From: Chrysoperla carnea
Lineage: Eukaryota > Arthropoda > Insecta > Neuroptera > Chrysopidae
Direction: 5' to 3'
DNA: 64,000 bases
Assembly (NCBI RefSeq): GCF_905475395.1
Contig: NC_058340.1
Location: forward strand, 831,501 to 895,500
The notes under the pieces: model-generated
Seen by the model: the letters and a program-made list of their open reading frames with translations, nothing else
Told to the model about the DNA's origin: nothing
The model's database searches: none
Position numbers and translations under genes: made by a program
Part shown: in pieces, positions 18,802-30,309 of the stretch
Layout of the letters: every line of letters starts with the position of its first letter
How positions within the stretch are numbered: the first letter of the stretch is position 1

Positions 18802-20934
18802 ATAATTACCATAAATCCGCTATTGATAATTGATATTGGGAGTTGCAACTCCGCCAACTGGCGATAATAATTTGTACCTACTTATTAAAACAGAAAGTTA
18901 GCTTGTTTTCAGTAGTTCCAATTTAGACTAGCAGGTTACTTAACATTTATCAATCCAGGATTAACTCAACACAAGTATTGTGTACGTTCCATAAATGGAT
19001 AAATTTTCAGAAATGCTAAATAATAAAACGATCGAATTGATATTTTCGACAACACCTGTACTCGTAATCGCCCCTTTATCCCTTTACCCAAGCATTATTA
19101 TCGCAAAAGTGCAAATTATAGCAAATAATATTTTTAATGTTTTTGAAATGTTTTCGTTAGATTTCCGTTGATGATGCATTACCACATTTAATTTGTGACG
19201 AGTGTCAAAATCAAATAATAAAATCGTATGATTTTAAAGCGTCTTGCTTAAATAATGATGAAATTTTACAACAAATTTTAATCGAACAAAGTGAAGAAAA
19301 TGATTCATCTTCAGATGAAAAACCTACATCAATTTTCGATGAAAATAATGATGAAAGTGAAATCAAATCAGATGATGATCAACAACTTGAAGTTGAAGGT
19401 AAGTTAATTTCAAGAAAATGGACTTGAATTTTGCAATTAAATGGTAGTTACTTTAAGATTTTATCACAATTTTATGAGATGTGGCGAAAAGTAAGTTCCA
19501 AATTTCGACTTCATAAAAACTAAGCAAGATCTTAAAAAAACTTTATTCTTACATTTTATCAAATTTCATTGAATTTTTGATATAATTAATTTCAAGATGG
19601 TGGAATTCAAATTTCAAAATGGCTCTTTCTTTTAGATAATAGTAGTCCACCATCAGACCATGAAGAACCAACTGTAAAATGTGAAATATGTGGAAAATTA
19701 ACAAAAAAACGTACATACGATTCACATTTACGTCGTCATGAAAAACCGATAAAATACAAATGTGATTTATGCGACAAAGCATATCGACAACCATGTGAAC
19801 TAGCCACACATAAAGAACGTACACATGGTACAGTGTGTACAATAAAATGTACAGTATGTAACAGAGTGTTTCAATTACAAGCACAATTAGATTTTCATTT
19901 ACGTAGACATTTTAAAAAGAAATACACGTGTGATATTTGTTCAAAAGATTTTATTAAAAGTACAATGTTGGCGAGACACAAAGAGATTCATGGCTCACAA
20001 CGCACCAAATATTGTTGTACACAGTGTGATGCATCATTCTTACAAGAAGTGTCATTGAAACGTCATGTGGCTAATCGTCATACTGATACACCGATCCAAA
20101 AGAAAATTTGTAATATATGTGGTCAGTGTTGAATTCTATTTAATCATACAATACCTACCACCCACCACTCACTTAGCCCACCCGTTAAACACAAACTTTA
20201 TCCCTTTCTTAATAATACAGTGTGCATAAGGAACCTGCACATCATTCGTCCTATCACTAACATCTATATTTCACTAATTTGAACTGGTTAACATAGACTA
20301 CTCTATTAAAATCGAATATTTTATTTTAGGTTTAGCTGTCGTTAATTTACGACCGCATTTATTATTAAAACATACAACCGGACCACAATTTAAATGTGAG
20401 CAATGTGATCGAGCCTTTTTATATCGCAGCCAATGGATGAATCATATTAAAGAGAAACATGAAGGTGTTCCCAAACAGAAGAACGCATTATGTATTACAT
20501 GCGGTAAAGGTTTCCCAAGTCAAGGATACCTGCGTAAACATTTTAGTACACATTCGGATGCACGTAATTTTAAATGTCACTTATGTCCAAAGCGTTACAA
20601 AAAATCGGATCATTTAAAGGTACATTTACGTGTACATGCTGGTCTACGTCCACATGTTTGTACAGTATGTTCCAAAGCATTCCATACCAGTACAATATTA
20701 AAGAATCATATTCGAACGCATACGGGAGAGAAACCATTCGCATGTCATGTGTGTAATCGTGCGTTTGCACATAAAGCTGTATTGATTACGCATATGAAGA
20801 ATATACATAATGGATCAGCATAATTAAATCGATGAAACTTGCAAATTGCCATTCCTACCAGGCAGTAAGGCAGCGGGAAACCAAAAGAAGGAGAAGTGTA
20901 TAATATTCCATTTTTATTAAGTTTTATTAATCCG

Positions 20935-21413
20935 GTAACTGAAAGTACGGGGTGGTTTGCGTCAAATCCGGTAGTTATTATAACCCTAAAGGACTAGTTT
21001 TTGATGGTATCTTTTTCATGATGTTTTTAAAATAGACTAAATTTGATACAATATGAGACTAGAATTGTCTCTGGGGACCAAATAGTTTCCGAGATAAAAT
21101 CTTTCAAAGTTTATCATTTTTTCGAACTAATTATTATTTGTAACCCCTCGTAAATTTCGAAAAAAACTTTGAAAGACTTTATTCCGGAAACTATTAGGTC
21201 TACAGAGACAATTTTTCTTGAAAAGGTAACATCAAAAACTAGTCCTTTGAGATGATAATTGCCAAAATCTTAAAAGAATTTTCACGGAATTTCGATTTTT
21301 GAAACGTTACGTTTCGATTACGTTCGATACTCGATATCAAAAACATGGATTATTCATTGGACCAACATGATAAACAAGTCTACTAAAAATCAGAACTACC
21401 GGATTTGACAGAA
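20935..21413. mobile_element. Inverted-repeat element, family M2 (complete-looking copy)
   Basis: One end holds GCGTCAAATCCGGTAGTT (about 20959-20976) and the other AACTACCGGATTTGAC (about 21397-21412), which are inverted copies. Inside, ACTAGTTTTTGATG and its inverse CATCAAAAACTAGTCC form a further inverted pair. A second copy, opposite in orientation and truncated at one end, lies at 61083-61562 in intron 2 of mRpL21. Confidence 0.7.
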
Positions 21414-23219
21414 GCTCTGATTTATAAAGTTCTTGGACTATATTATTTTTATAATTCAAAATTTTTAAAATAAAAAAAAATTAAATTTTATATTTTTATA
21501 ATTTTAAAATATGTTTTATTTATATCCGTCAATAATTCATCCTACTTGGTTGCGGGTACGGAACACTAGAAATAGCAAATATTCCAACTTAATATAATTA
21601 TTTAAAAATTATTCCCATATTCGTTGTGTGCGTAGTCATGGTAGGGACAATAAAATCGATGCCAGCGCTTCCAGTGAAAAATTTTGGCATTAAAGGAGGC
21701 TGTTATGACTAATTTGCAATTCTATACATGTTAATGTTAGAGAAAATGTCAAATTAAAATTATTGAAAAACACCAATTAATTAAACTTAATGCATTAAAA
21801 ATTGTGAAAATAAGAAATCAAATTGCACAAATATTATTTTTCAAATGTAAATTATCATAATTATTTATTTAAATTTGTGAAATAATAATATTAAATATTC
21901 AATGTAAGTCTTAAATGCAATCCATACAATTATATATGCATCCATACAATTCTATAATTAAATTAGTGTACCGTTACCATGGAAACACCTCCCATAAAAC
22001 TCACGCACGGTGCGACAATTATTGTGTTTAGGATATTTGAATTTGTAAACATTTTTAATTGATATCACATCGCTTGCGACGAACAACGGGCGATAAGCGA
22101 TCTATTTACTGAACTGTATGAAATTATGATAAATAACTGAAATTTCTATAGCTCCATGAAATCGCCTGCCACGTAAGACTTCACATTCTTGAACTATTAT
22201 AATGATAAATTTGAACACAAATTCGAAAAGTATTACCCAAATTTAATACGGTTACATACTTAGTTCGATATTTCAGCCAAATTTTATCCGATATGATTGG
22301 AATTTTTTTTAATTCCCACTAATTTTGGATCATTCACTTTTGTGCTTAATATAGGGATAGGGACTCCACATTCTTGAAATCTTTTAAAGGTAGGTTAAAT
22401 TTAGCATAAATTCGAAAAGTATGACCCAAAATTTATATAATTACATATTTGGACGTGATGGAGCAAAGTTAATTTTTTTGGATTTTGATGACGTTATTAA
22501 GTTTAACAAGTGAAAACAAACAATTGACTGAGTTAATTGTTGAAATATCATGTATAGACAGTGTTGATGACGAAATCGTTTGTTTTTTGACGTCATGTAA
22601 ATAAAAAAATGTATCGACATTTTAAATATCATCGTTTTTTCTACAAATGTAAAATAAGGCAAAAGATAAAATTTTTAAAAAGATTTTTATCTTTTACGCC
22701 GAAGAAGTATAACTTCTAACGCGTGTACATAAGTACACACACACTTTTTTTATAAATTAATATAAAATAAAATATTAATTGAAAAAACGCTAAATTTTGA
22801 TGCAACTATCTAGAACATTAAAATTGACTGAGACATGCTACTTTTTTCGAAAAGAGTTCCTAAAATTGTAAAGTCAATTTTCGGGGATTTGAGTTTAAAT
22901 CAAAAAGTTCTGCGATCGTTATTTTATTTGACTTCTTGAAAATGTAGATTTTTCGTGAACTGTTTGAATGAATACGTTTAATAAATAATAATGATGTCAA
23001 ATTAAGTTTAAAAGAAAAAGTGACTAAAAAAATAATTATAAAAGAAAGTGTGCAAATTAAGTGATTTGATGTAATTTTTGAATAGATCTTTTTTATAAGA
23101 ATTGAAATACTTTTTGTTAATTTTTTATGAAAATATTGATCGGGTAGATCTTATAACTCCAAAAATTATGCATTTTTAATAATAAAAAAACTATTTATCG
23201 ACCAAATGGCTTTCTATTA
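21414..23219. other. AT-rich region without recognisable genes
   Basis: Only repeat debris is recognised. It includes a short R1 fragment at about 22507-22570 (CAATTGACTGAGTTAATTG core) and a tandemly echoed stretch near 21918-21950 (TCCATACAATT twice). No splice-bounded coding segment was found. Confidence 0.4.
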
Positions 23220-25140
23220 ATATATATTATTAATTACATCTATTCGTCCTTTTTAGTAATTTTAGTAATAATTAGTTAAAAATTTAAGAAATTAAACTTG
23301 TAAGTTTTTTTATAATCATATTTATTAAATTTAAACATAATTCCTCAATTTTGATAATATAAAATATTTTAAAAATAATCGTTTATGATCAGGGCCGGAT
23401 TTAAATTTCTGCCGCCCTGGGGCACTTTAGAAAATACCGCCCTATGACTGAAATTTTATTTAAGTTAGAATAACTAATTAGTTGCAGAAAATTTATTATG
23501 TATTACATATTATTATTACTGTTCTTTTAAATTATAATTAATTAGTATTATTTGATAATTCTCCAATTTTAGGAAAATTCATTGATCAATTAAAGTTTCT
23601 GTTATCAAAAATAATTTTAATTCTTCAAAAAAACTATATTAATTTATCAATTCCAGAAAATAAAAATGTCAAATTTTATTTTTGCAAACCTTTATGGAAA
23701 TAAATTAATTAAACTATTTTAATAGTTTTCACTTAAATTTCCTATATTATAATAAACAAAATTTTGATTTGATACATAATGCATAAATTATATTTCTTGA
23801 AAAATAAAATGTTTATTTAAAAGAATTAGTTAATTATATATTGTATAGAAAATAATCACATTCCAAATTTTGCCGCCCTGGGCACTAGCCCCGACTGCCC
23901 CTAGTGTAAATCCACCACTGTTTATGATCGTACATTTCCGTGATAGTTCGTAGAAATTGAAATACAAACAACGCCACAAAAGTGTAAACATCGATCAAAA
24001 TGGCTGCCTTTTATTTAGTTTACTAATTTATTGTGCATTTGTTGTGTTGTTACGATAATAATTAGTTGTTATTAGTTAAAAATTTAAGAAATATAACTTG
24101 TAAGTTATTTTTATAATCATATTTATTAAATTTAAACACAATTCCTAAATTTTAAGAATATAAAATAATTTACAAACAACGCCACTAAAGTATAAACAAC
24201 ATTGCCCAAGATGGTTGCTTTTTATTTAGTTTATTTATTTATTGTGCATTTGTTGTGTTATTACGATAATAATTTATTAGTTGTTATTAGTTAAAAATTT
24301 AAGAAATTAAACTTGTAAGTTATTTTTATAATCATATTTATAAAAACCCGGTGAATTAACATTTATTTCGTCGTGGTGCCATCTATGGTAAACTTGCAGA
24401 ACAAACATTAATTTCGATGGTAAAAATAATCATTTCCGGATCGTACATCTCCGTAATAGTTCGTAGATATAGAAATACATACAAGACAACGCCACAAAAG
24501 TGTAAACATCGACCAAAATGGCTGCCTTTTATTTAGTTTACTAATTTATTGTGCATTTGTTGTGTTGTTACGATAATAATTAGTTGTTATTAGTTAAAAA
24601 TTTAAGAAATATAACTTGTAAGTTATTTTTATAATCATATTTATTAAATTTAAACACAATTCCTAAATTTTGAGAATATAAAATAATTTACAAACAACGC
24701 CACTAAAGTGTAAATAACATTGACCAATATGGCTGCCTTGTTTTTAGTTTATTTATATATTATGCATTTGTTTTGTTATTATGATAATAATTAGTTGTTA
24801 TTAATTATTAATTGCAAAAATAAAATTTGTAAGTTATTTTTATTATCATTTTAATTTAATATAAACATAATTACTAAAATTTTGCAGATATAAAATAATT
24901 TAAATATAATTGTTGATCGTGTATCACCGTGATACTTCGTATATAGCCTCAAACCCTCTACCAAGCTATGTACAAACAAACTAGTATAAACAAAAACAAA
25001 CAAAATGGCTGCCTTTTATTTATTTTATTTATTTATTATTCGTTTGTTTTGTTATTAATTAATAATTAAATAAATAAAATTTGTAAGTTATTTTTATTAG
25101 TCTTTTTTTAAATTATTTGCATATTAATTAAAAACAAACA
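23220..25140. repeat. Tandem repeat with ~519-bp dimeric period
   Basis: The block AAAATGGCTGCCTTTTATTT or a close variant recurs at about 23997, 24209 (variant), 24516, 24727 (variant) and 25003. Alternating gaps of about 208 and 311 bp give a dimeric repeat of about 519 bp. Each half also contains CTTGTAAGTTATTTTTATAA and the AACGCCACAAAAGTGTAAAC or CACTAAAGTATAAAC stretch. A part copy before 23389 was separated from the rest by the hAT-like MITE. The short frame starting ATGGCTGCC ends after a few codons, so it is not coding. Confidence 0.75.
23390..23920. mobile_element. hAT-like MITE (531 bp) with perfect 8-bp target duplication
   Basis: The element starts CAGGGCCGGATTTA and ends TAAATCCACCACTG, a hAT-style terminal inverted repeat. 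Subterminal inverted blocks follow (GCCGCCCTGGGGC left; GCCGCCCTGGGC right, part of a wider inverted arrangement). The octamer TTTATGAT flanks both sides (23382-23389, 23921-23928). It contains no transposase frame and interrupts the 519-bp tandem repeat, so it is younger than that array. Confidence 0.85.
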
Positions 25141-26019
25141 GAACACTAACACAAAATTCGATCCCTTAAATTAAATTAATTAAAATTTACAAAATTAATA
25201 CTTTTTATTATTTTTAACTTGAACTAATTGAATTTTATTTAAATTATAAATTTTTCGTATTTATAGAAACATGGTCCAGACGTGTCGATGAAGATTTTCG
25301 TGTTATTGCACTTGGATTGCCTGTTCCAAGGTATGTAAATATAACCTTATAAAACTAATAAGATTTTAATGGCTAATAATTCTTCCTTTTCATAATAATG
25401 ATAATTTTTAATAAAAAGGCTATAAATAAAATCTATAATTATGTTAATTTGATTGGTTATTTCAGAGAAGGTTATTTAGTTTTTGATTTTGATTGATTTC
25501 AGATACACTGGTAATTTATTGGATCCATACCGTTAAGATCAAGATTTCAAGCACGAGATGTATCCCATCTTAGTTACCAGGTAGGTGTCTCTTTCCCTTT
25601 TTTACTTTTTTATCTTTTTTAAAATATTGATCACAATTATTGTCCTATTTCTTACACTAAACTTATCCGTTGTCTTATCTTATATTTATTATTACTCTAG
25701 CAAGTTTTTTTCTGTCCTGCCCTTATTTTTCTTATCCCTTTATTAAATTCCATGATTCACCCTTCATTTTCAAGCTTATTATGTCTAGAAATGATGAAAG
25801 TTATATTCATGATCTAAAAATGTACCGCTTAAGAAGAAACACGTTAGACAAGTGTATTAGGTATTTATTGTTATTTTTAGTAACGGGTTCCGATAACTAC
25901 GGGAGTGGGATTCCGCACGGGTCAAGTTAGTTTGTTTTAATGAGTGCTAATTTCTAATCCTACAGGATTTTAGATGTACGTACATTCAACAAGTATTCTG
26001 TTTTGTTGTTTAGTATTTA

Positions 26020-26335
26020 TTAACCTCCGAAATTAAAAAATAGGTGATATAAGTTCGATAGCTAGATGTGTGTCTGTCTGTCGGTGTCATCGTTTTGTTT
26101 GAAAGGTCATTTAACAGAAAGTATTCTTTGCCATGTTTTTTTTTGTGTGAATTTAGGATTCCGTACCTGGAACAATTAAAAAATAGGCCATAATTCTTAA
26201 TATAGGTTTAGTTTGTAGAAGGCTTTAAGGAAATAGGTAATTTGATAGAGAGTGTTCTTAGATATGTTTCAAGTGTAAGTTTACGATTCTGTACCCAACA
26301 ATTTCTAGAGGGTTTTTATTCCTTTTATGTATTAT
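26020..26335. repeat. Dispersed repeat R3, source-like relative of the 84-bp minisatellite
   Basis: Contains TGTGTCTGTCTGTCGG, then TTTTGTTTGAAAGGTCATTT and, farther on, GGTAATTTGATAGAGAGTGT followed by TCTTAGATATG. The same blocks make the unit and right edge of the minisatellite at 52437-55200 (there GGTAATTTAATGGTGAGTGT). Lies inside the VWA8-like remnant, between its second and third segments. Confidence 0.55.
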
Positions 26336-26629
26336 GTTGTGCATTGTATCGTACATCGTACAACTGCGTCAACTAAATAATTTCCTTTACAAATATTGTA
26401 ACCCTCCACCACTCAAAAATATAAACATGAATTAATAAAATGAAATTGAGATAAACAAAAATTTATTAAAAAAATAAGACGAAAATTACATTTAATGCAC
26501 GCAACCATTCAAGCTTGGCTAGTGCTTAGTGCTAAAGCGTAGAAAAGCTCTTTCTCAAATATTATAATGGTTGTTACCAAAAACAGTAACAATAGCACAG
26601 CTTTAATAACAATATATAGGGTGCCCTTT

Positions 26630-27231
26630 TTATACCACGTGTATGTTATAAAAAGGACACTCTATAAGTTTAGTCTCAAGTTTGTAACGCTTAAAAATAT
26701 TGATGCTATGAAAAAAATTTTGGTACAGGTGTTTATAGAATCACCTAATTAGTCTATTTCCGTCTGTCATCACGATTACTCAAAAACGAAATGAGATATC
26801 AAGCTGAAATTTTTAAATCGTGCTATAAGACGTAAAAAGTGAGGTCAAGTTCGTAAATGAGCTACATAGGTCAATTGTGTCTTGGATCCTTGGGACCCAT
26901 CCTGTAAACCGTTAGAGATAGAACAAAAGTTTAAATGTAAAATGTTTATTTTTTTATAAAGAACATTTTTTACATTAAACTTTTGTTCCATCTCTAATGG
27001 TTTACAAGATGAGTTCTTCGGATCCAAGACTTTAACCTTTGTTGCTCTTTTTCGAACTCGATCTTTCTCTTTACGTCATGAGCAAGCTGTAAAAGTTTTT
27101 GCTTGATATCTTTTTTCGTTTTTGAGTTATCATGTTTACAGACAGACGGAAAACCGTAAATAGATTTATTAAGTGATTTTATGAAGATCTATACCAAAAT
27201 TTTGGTGGTATCATCAATATTTGTAATGTAA
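26630..27231. repeat. Two family R1 copies head to head (large palindrome)
   Basis: The left half runs from CTTAAAAATATTGATGCTAT (about 26688) toward AAAAGTTTAAATGTAAAATG. The right half mirrors it to ATCATCAATATTTGTAATG (about 27212-27230). The centre is near 26955, between ATTTTTTTATAAAGAAC-type sequences. Both ends keep the CAAAATTTTGG block. Confidence 0.7.
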
Positions 27232-27605
27232 CATTTTTTACTCGATCTTGAACGGTTTGTCTGTTCGGTATCCCTTGTACGTGGATGAGTACAGCACGTA
27301 CAGCACGTACGAGGGATTCAAAATGCATAAAAGTGTATTTTATTTTATAATGAATTTGAAAACAAGCTTTCGAGTATTTTTAATGATTTTGTAAAATAAT
27401 TTGTTGATTCCGTTCTGTTCCGTTCCAACACGTTTTAAAAGTTCTTAAATAATTATTAAGTGGATTATAAAATAATTTTAAAATGAATGTTTTAATTTGT
27501 TTTCAGCTTGGTGCGAACTTTGGGGTGCAGGACGTGGTTTTGTTTGTACAGATTGCAGTGAGTTGCCACAGATTTTAAAACAAATTTTTACAGCATCTGT
27601 TCTAC

Positions 27606-27632
27606 GATAACGATAACGATAACGATAAAGAT
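27606..27632. repeat. CGATAA microsatellite
   Basis: Four tandem CGATAA units, then AGATAG, just after the third VWA8-like segment. Confidence 0.8.
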
Positions 27633-27956
27633 AGATTTATTATTAAATTCTAGTTCGATTTAAAAATATTTGTTAGAATATTAATTTAATGGTTCCGTAC
27701 CTAATTATGTAAATTGTTATTTTTATTCAAATAAAATAAAATCTATTTTTTTAACAGATAAATAAACTATTTAATAACTTTGGACCACAAACCTATAATT
27801 TATCCTAAATTTGTGAAAATATTAATAAAAGTGATCTTTATTTGGTGTTACCTTTATTCAATTAAATTGATTTATAATCAATCAATCCAATCCAATCCTG
27901 TTTGATCAGCTTAAAAATAGATATGGTCCAAAGCTATATTGATTTACATTAACTAG

Positions 27957-28955
27957 AGCTAGCTAACATTAGATCGACGGGAGTGTGACGTTTAAACTTG
28001 TTATTTTTACCCGATTAAGCAACGCAAAGAAGTAATACTATGTTTATCAGTCTATATAAGTGTGTTCCTGTATGATGGCACACACGTTGGAAGCCAAACA
28101 CGTTGATCAATTTTAAGGATTCTTAAGTCAATCGAATGCTACTGAAAATATGAAAAGATTGAAAATTCAAAAAACTTAATTATGTCAAGTGGGGTGGAGT
28201 ATCATTGAATAGGTATTTGAAAATCCTAACTAAAAATGGTAAAATAAAATAAAAAATCCAAAAACCCGACTGAGTTAAATATAAACTGAAAGGAGAAAAA
28301 CAAATACAACAGTTTACATAGCGACTTTAACGGTCGAGACCCATTATTGCGAATATTCAAGCCATTGTAAATTTGAATGGGTGGCGACTGTTAAATTCGC
28401 TATGTAAACTGTTGTATTTGTTTTTATTCTTTTCAGTTTATATTTAACTCAGTCGGGTTTTTTGATTTTTTATTTTATTTTACCATTTTTAGTTAGAATT
28501 TTCAAATACCTATTCAATGATACCCCACCCCACTTGACATAATTAAGTTTTTTGAATTTTCATTCTTGTAATATTTTCAGTAGCATTCGATTGACTTAAG
28601 AATCCTTAAAATTGATTAACGTGTTTGGCTTCTAGTGTGCCATACAGGAACACACTTATATAGACATAGCGACTTTAATGGACGAGACCCATTATTGCGA
28701 ATATTCAAGCCATTGTAAATTTGAATGGGTAGCGACTATTAAAGTCGCTATGTAAACTACTGTACTTGTTTTTGTTTCTTTTCAATTGATATTGAACTTA
28801 ATCGGGTTTTTTGATTTTTTAAATAAATTTATTTATTTCAGTTATTTTAGTGAGGGCCTTCTAGAGTTCAACTTAAACACATTGATTGCATTGTTTGTTT
28901 AATTAAATTAGATGGGTGTGGGTGTAGGTATGGGATCTAATGTTAGATTAGCTTA
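27957..28955. mobile_element. Foldback element of ~1 kb with nested 88-bp hairpin MITEs
   Basis: The arms 28051-28357 and 28358-28664 are near-perfect reverse complements. For example, TCTATATAAGTGTGTTCCTG starts the left arm and CAGGAACACACTTATATAGA ends the right. The centre is an 88-bp hairpin (28317-28404) starting CATAGCGACTTTAACG and ending TTCGCTATG. A second copy of that hairpin (28665-28752) abuts the right arm. Outer inverted ends AGCTAACATTAGATC (about 27960) and GATCTAATGTTAG (about 28932) suggest the borders. No coding frame seen. Confidence 0.7.
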
Positions 28956-30069
28956 AAATGTTTGATATCATATCAAATGTTGCAGATAAATTTGAATGAT
29001 TCAATAATTATTGTTAATTAAAGGTGGTGAACCAATTAAAATGAAATCATTCAAATTTGTATTTTAAACTTAAAAATAAAAATATATTTATGGATGGAGG
29101 TGGAGGTAGAGGTTCTGCATAAAACACAAAATATTATTCATTAGAAATAGTATTTTGTAAGGCAGGTAAGAATCAATAGATTTTAATACTTTTTTATTTT
29201 TTATTTTTAGTTAATTAATTTTATGTGCTGATACAAACTGATGTTGATGTTGTGATGAACAAACAACTGGATCATCTAATTTGACTAAATAAAGTTGTTA
29301 ATGATTTGGTTGATCTGCAATCATTAATAATTATAAAAAGAATAAGGAATGTGTTCAAGTCATTCCTTTAAAATGTTTATACAAAGCCAATGCTATCTAC
29401 AGTCCTAGTGTTTTATTTAACGCTTTAGAAGAGATCAGTATAAATAAATAAATTTAATTCAGGAAAATGCTTCAAACAAACAAATATTTGTTTAAAATAT
29501 TTCTATATAAAAAACTTTTCAGGTCCAATTATAAGCTCAATCTGATTTATAACTGGCAAAGAAAACTTTAAATTAGAGAGTTTTTTATAAATACGAAAAA
29601 ACTTTTTATTTGAAACCTTTTCCTTTGTAAAGCGAATAGTTTAGACAGTAATTGATAGGAAAACTTTAGTTCTTTTATTAGTTTGTTTCCCCCTAAGATT
29701 TATTCCGATTTGTTATGATTGGTATTCCAAAAGAATCAAAATAATGGATTGAGAGATAAGTAATTTGTATGAATGGCACGCCAACCAACATTGAATACCT
29801 AGTACCTAGTTTTGTTGATGGACTGGACTGGATCTGGATTGTAACTTTAAGAAATGAAAGATTGTAGCTTAGAAAACTTGAAAGAAAATAACGAGTTTTC
29901 GATATGACGTAAGTAGTGGCTTTTCTATGACCCATTATTATTTATTTAACTCTCTTGTAAATAAAAGCTATTAAGGGAAGGACCATATCAACGTGTCGAG
30001 AAGGATTCAGTACAAAAGAGGTGATCAAACAATGTCAGCTACTGATTGCCGATAACTCACAAGGAAGGA
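28956..30069. other. AT-rich stretch before the Penelope-like fragment
   Basis: No gene or clear repeat was recognised. From about 29970 the sequence has balanced composition and probably belongs to the degraded upstream part of the Penelope-like element, but the protein reading is too damaged to follow. Confidence 0.35.
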
Positions 30070-30309
30070 GATGGTATGCGGCATATTATATCCGGAATCA
30101 GCTCACCAACATACAAGATCGCAAAATGGCTTGTGTCAGAATTTAAAAAATTCAACAAGCCAACAGGTAATAGTGTCACGAATTCTATGGAACTCATAGA
30201 AAAACTTTAGGGTGTCAATTTATTAGATGGGGATAAGTTTGTATCTTTTGACGTAACGGTCCTTTTTCCTAGTGTGCCAATTAATAAAGCGTTGGACCAC
30301 TTGGATTAA
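30070..30309 (+). pseudogene. Penelope-like retroelement reverse-transcriptase fragment
   Basis: A frame from 30076 reads ISGISSPTYKIAKWLVSEF, then KPTGNSVTNSMELIEKL, an in-frame TAG at 30208, then DGDKFVSFDVTVLFPSVP and INKALDHL, ending TAA at 30307. These are the fingers and catalytic motif A blocks (SFDVTxLFxxVP) typical of Penelope-like element reverse transcriptases. The motif with the catalytic Asp pair and everything up to the later FLDVEIFKDRDELTLIN block is deleted. The join lies at about 30303, where the first satellite unit begins. Dead copy; no GIY-YIG endonuclease domain is present. Confidence 0.8.

Larger units (their letters stand above)
17807..20823 (+). pseudogene. ZAD-C2H2 zinc-finger gene D (11 fingers), reading frame broken between ZAD exons
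   Basis: Exons: 17807-17925, 19161-19398, 19636-20121, 20330-20823. Exons 2-4 join cleanly (phases 1 and 1) and encode 405 aa: the second half of a ZAD (LICDEC), an acidic linker, and 11 C2H2 fingers, one split at exon 3/4 as in the paralogues. Exon 1 starts at ATG 17807 with the first ZAD Cys pair (KICRLC), but its donor AG|GTAATT leaves phase 2 while exon 2 must be read in phase 0; the other frame hits a stop within ten codons. In the frame that would fit, the exon 1 end reads ETCTGLQ, resembling the ends of exon 1 in genes A (CTLIK) and B (CTSLT). This points to a small frameshifting deletion. It may be a recent pseudogene, or use another start or a weak donor (GTACGG at 17911), or reflect an assembly error. 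Confidence 0.75.
25267..27557 (+). pseudogene. VWA8-like gene fragment (broken exons)
   Basis: Three splice-bounded segments match the AAA-ATPase region of VWA8, a mitochondrial protein with MoxR-type AAA and VWA domains. Segment 25267-25330 encodes RRVDEDFRVIALGLPVPR. Segment 25503-25580 encodes RYTGNLLDP, then LRSRFQARDVSHLSYQ in a shifted frame. Segment 27507-27557 encodes LGANFGVQDVVLFVQIA before a GTGAGT donor. The first join conserves splice phase. In the middle segment a 2-nt TA insertion near 25529-25533 breaks the DPPLRSRFQARD motif and brings in a stop. No other VWA8 exons are seen upstream or downstream. Retained introns show it came from genomic DNA and not from a retrocopy. An assembly indel is an alternative for the frameshift, but not for the missing exons. 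The VWA8 match is from remembered family motifs. Confidence 0.72.

Noticed and set aside
23990-24040. Conserved ATGGCTGCCTTTTATTTAG starts in the 519-bp repeat
   Set aside because: The frame closes after about eight codons in each copy and is not preserved between copies.
25670-25930. 86-codon frame after the VWA8-like segments
   Set aside because: AT-rich, no recognisable motif, and inside what would be the VWA8 intron.
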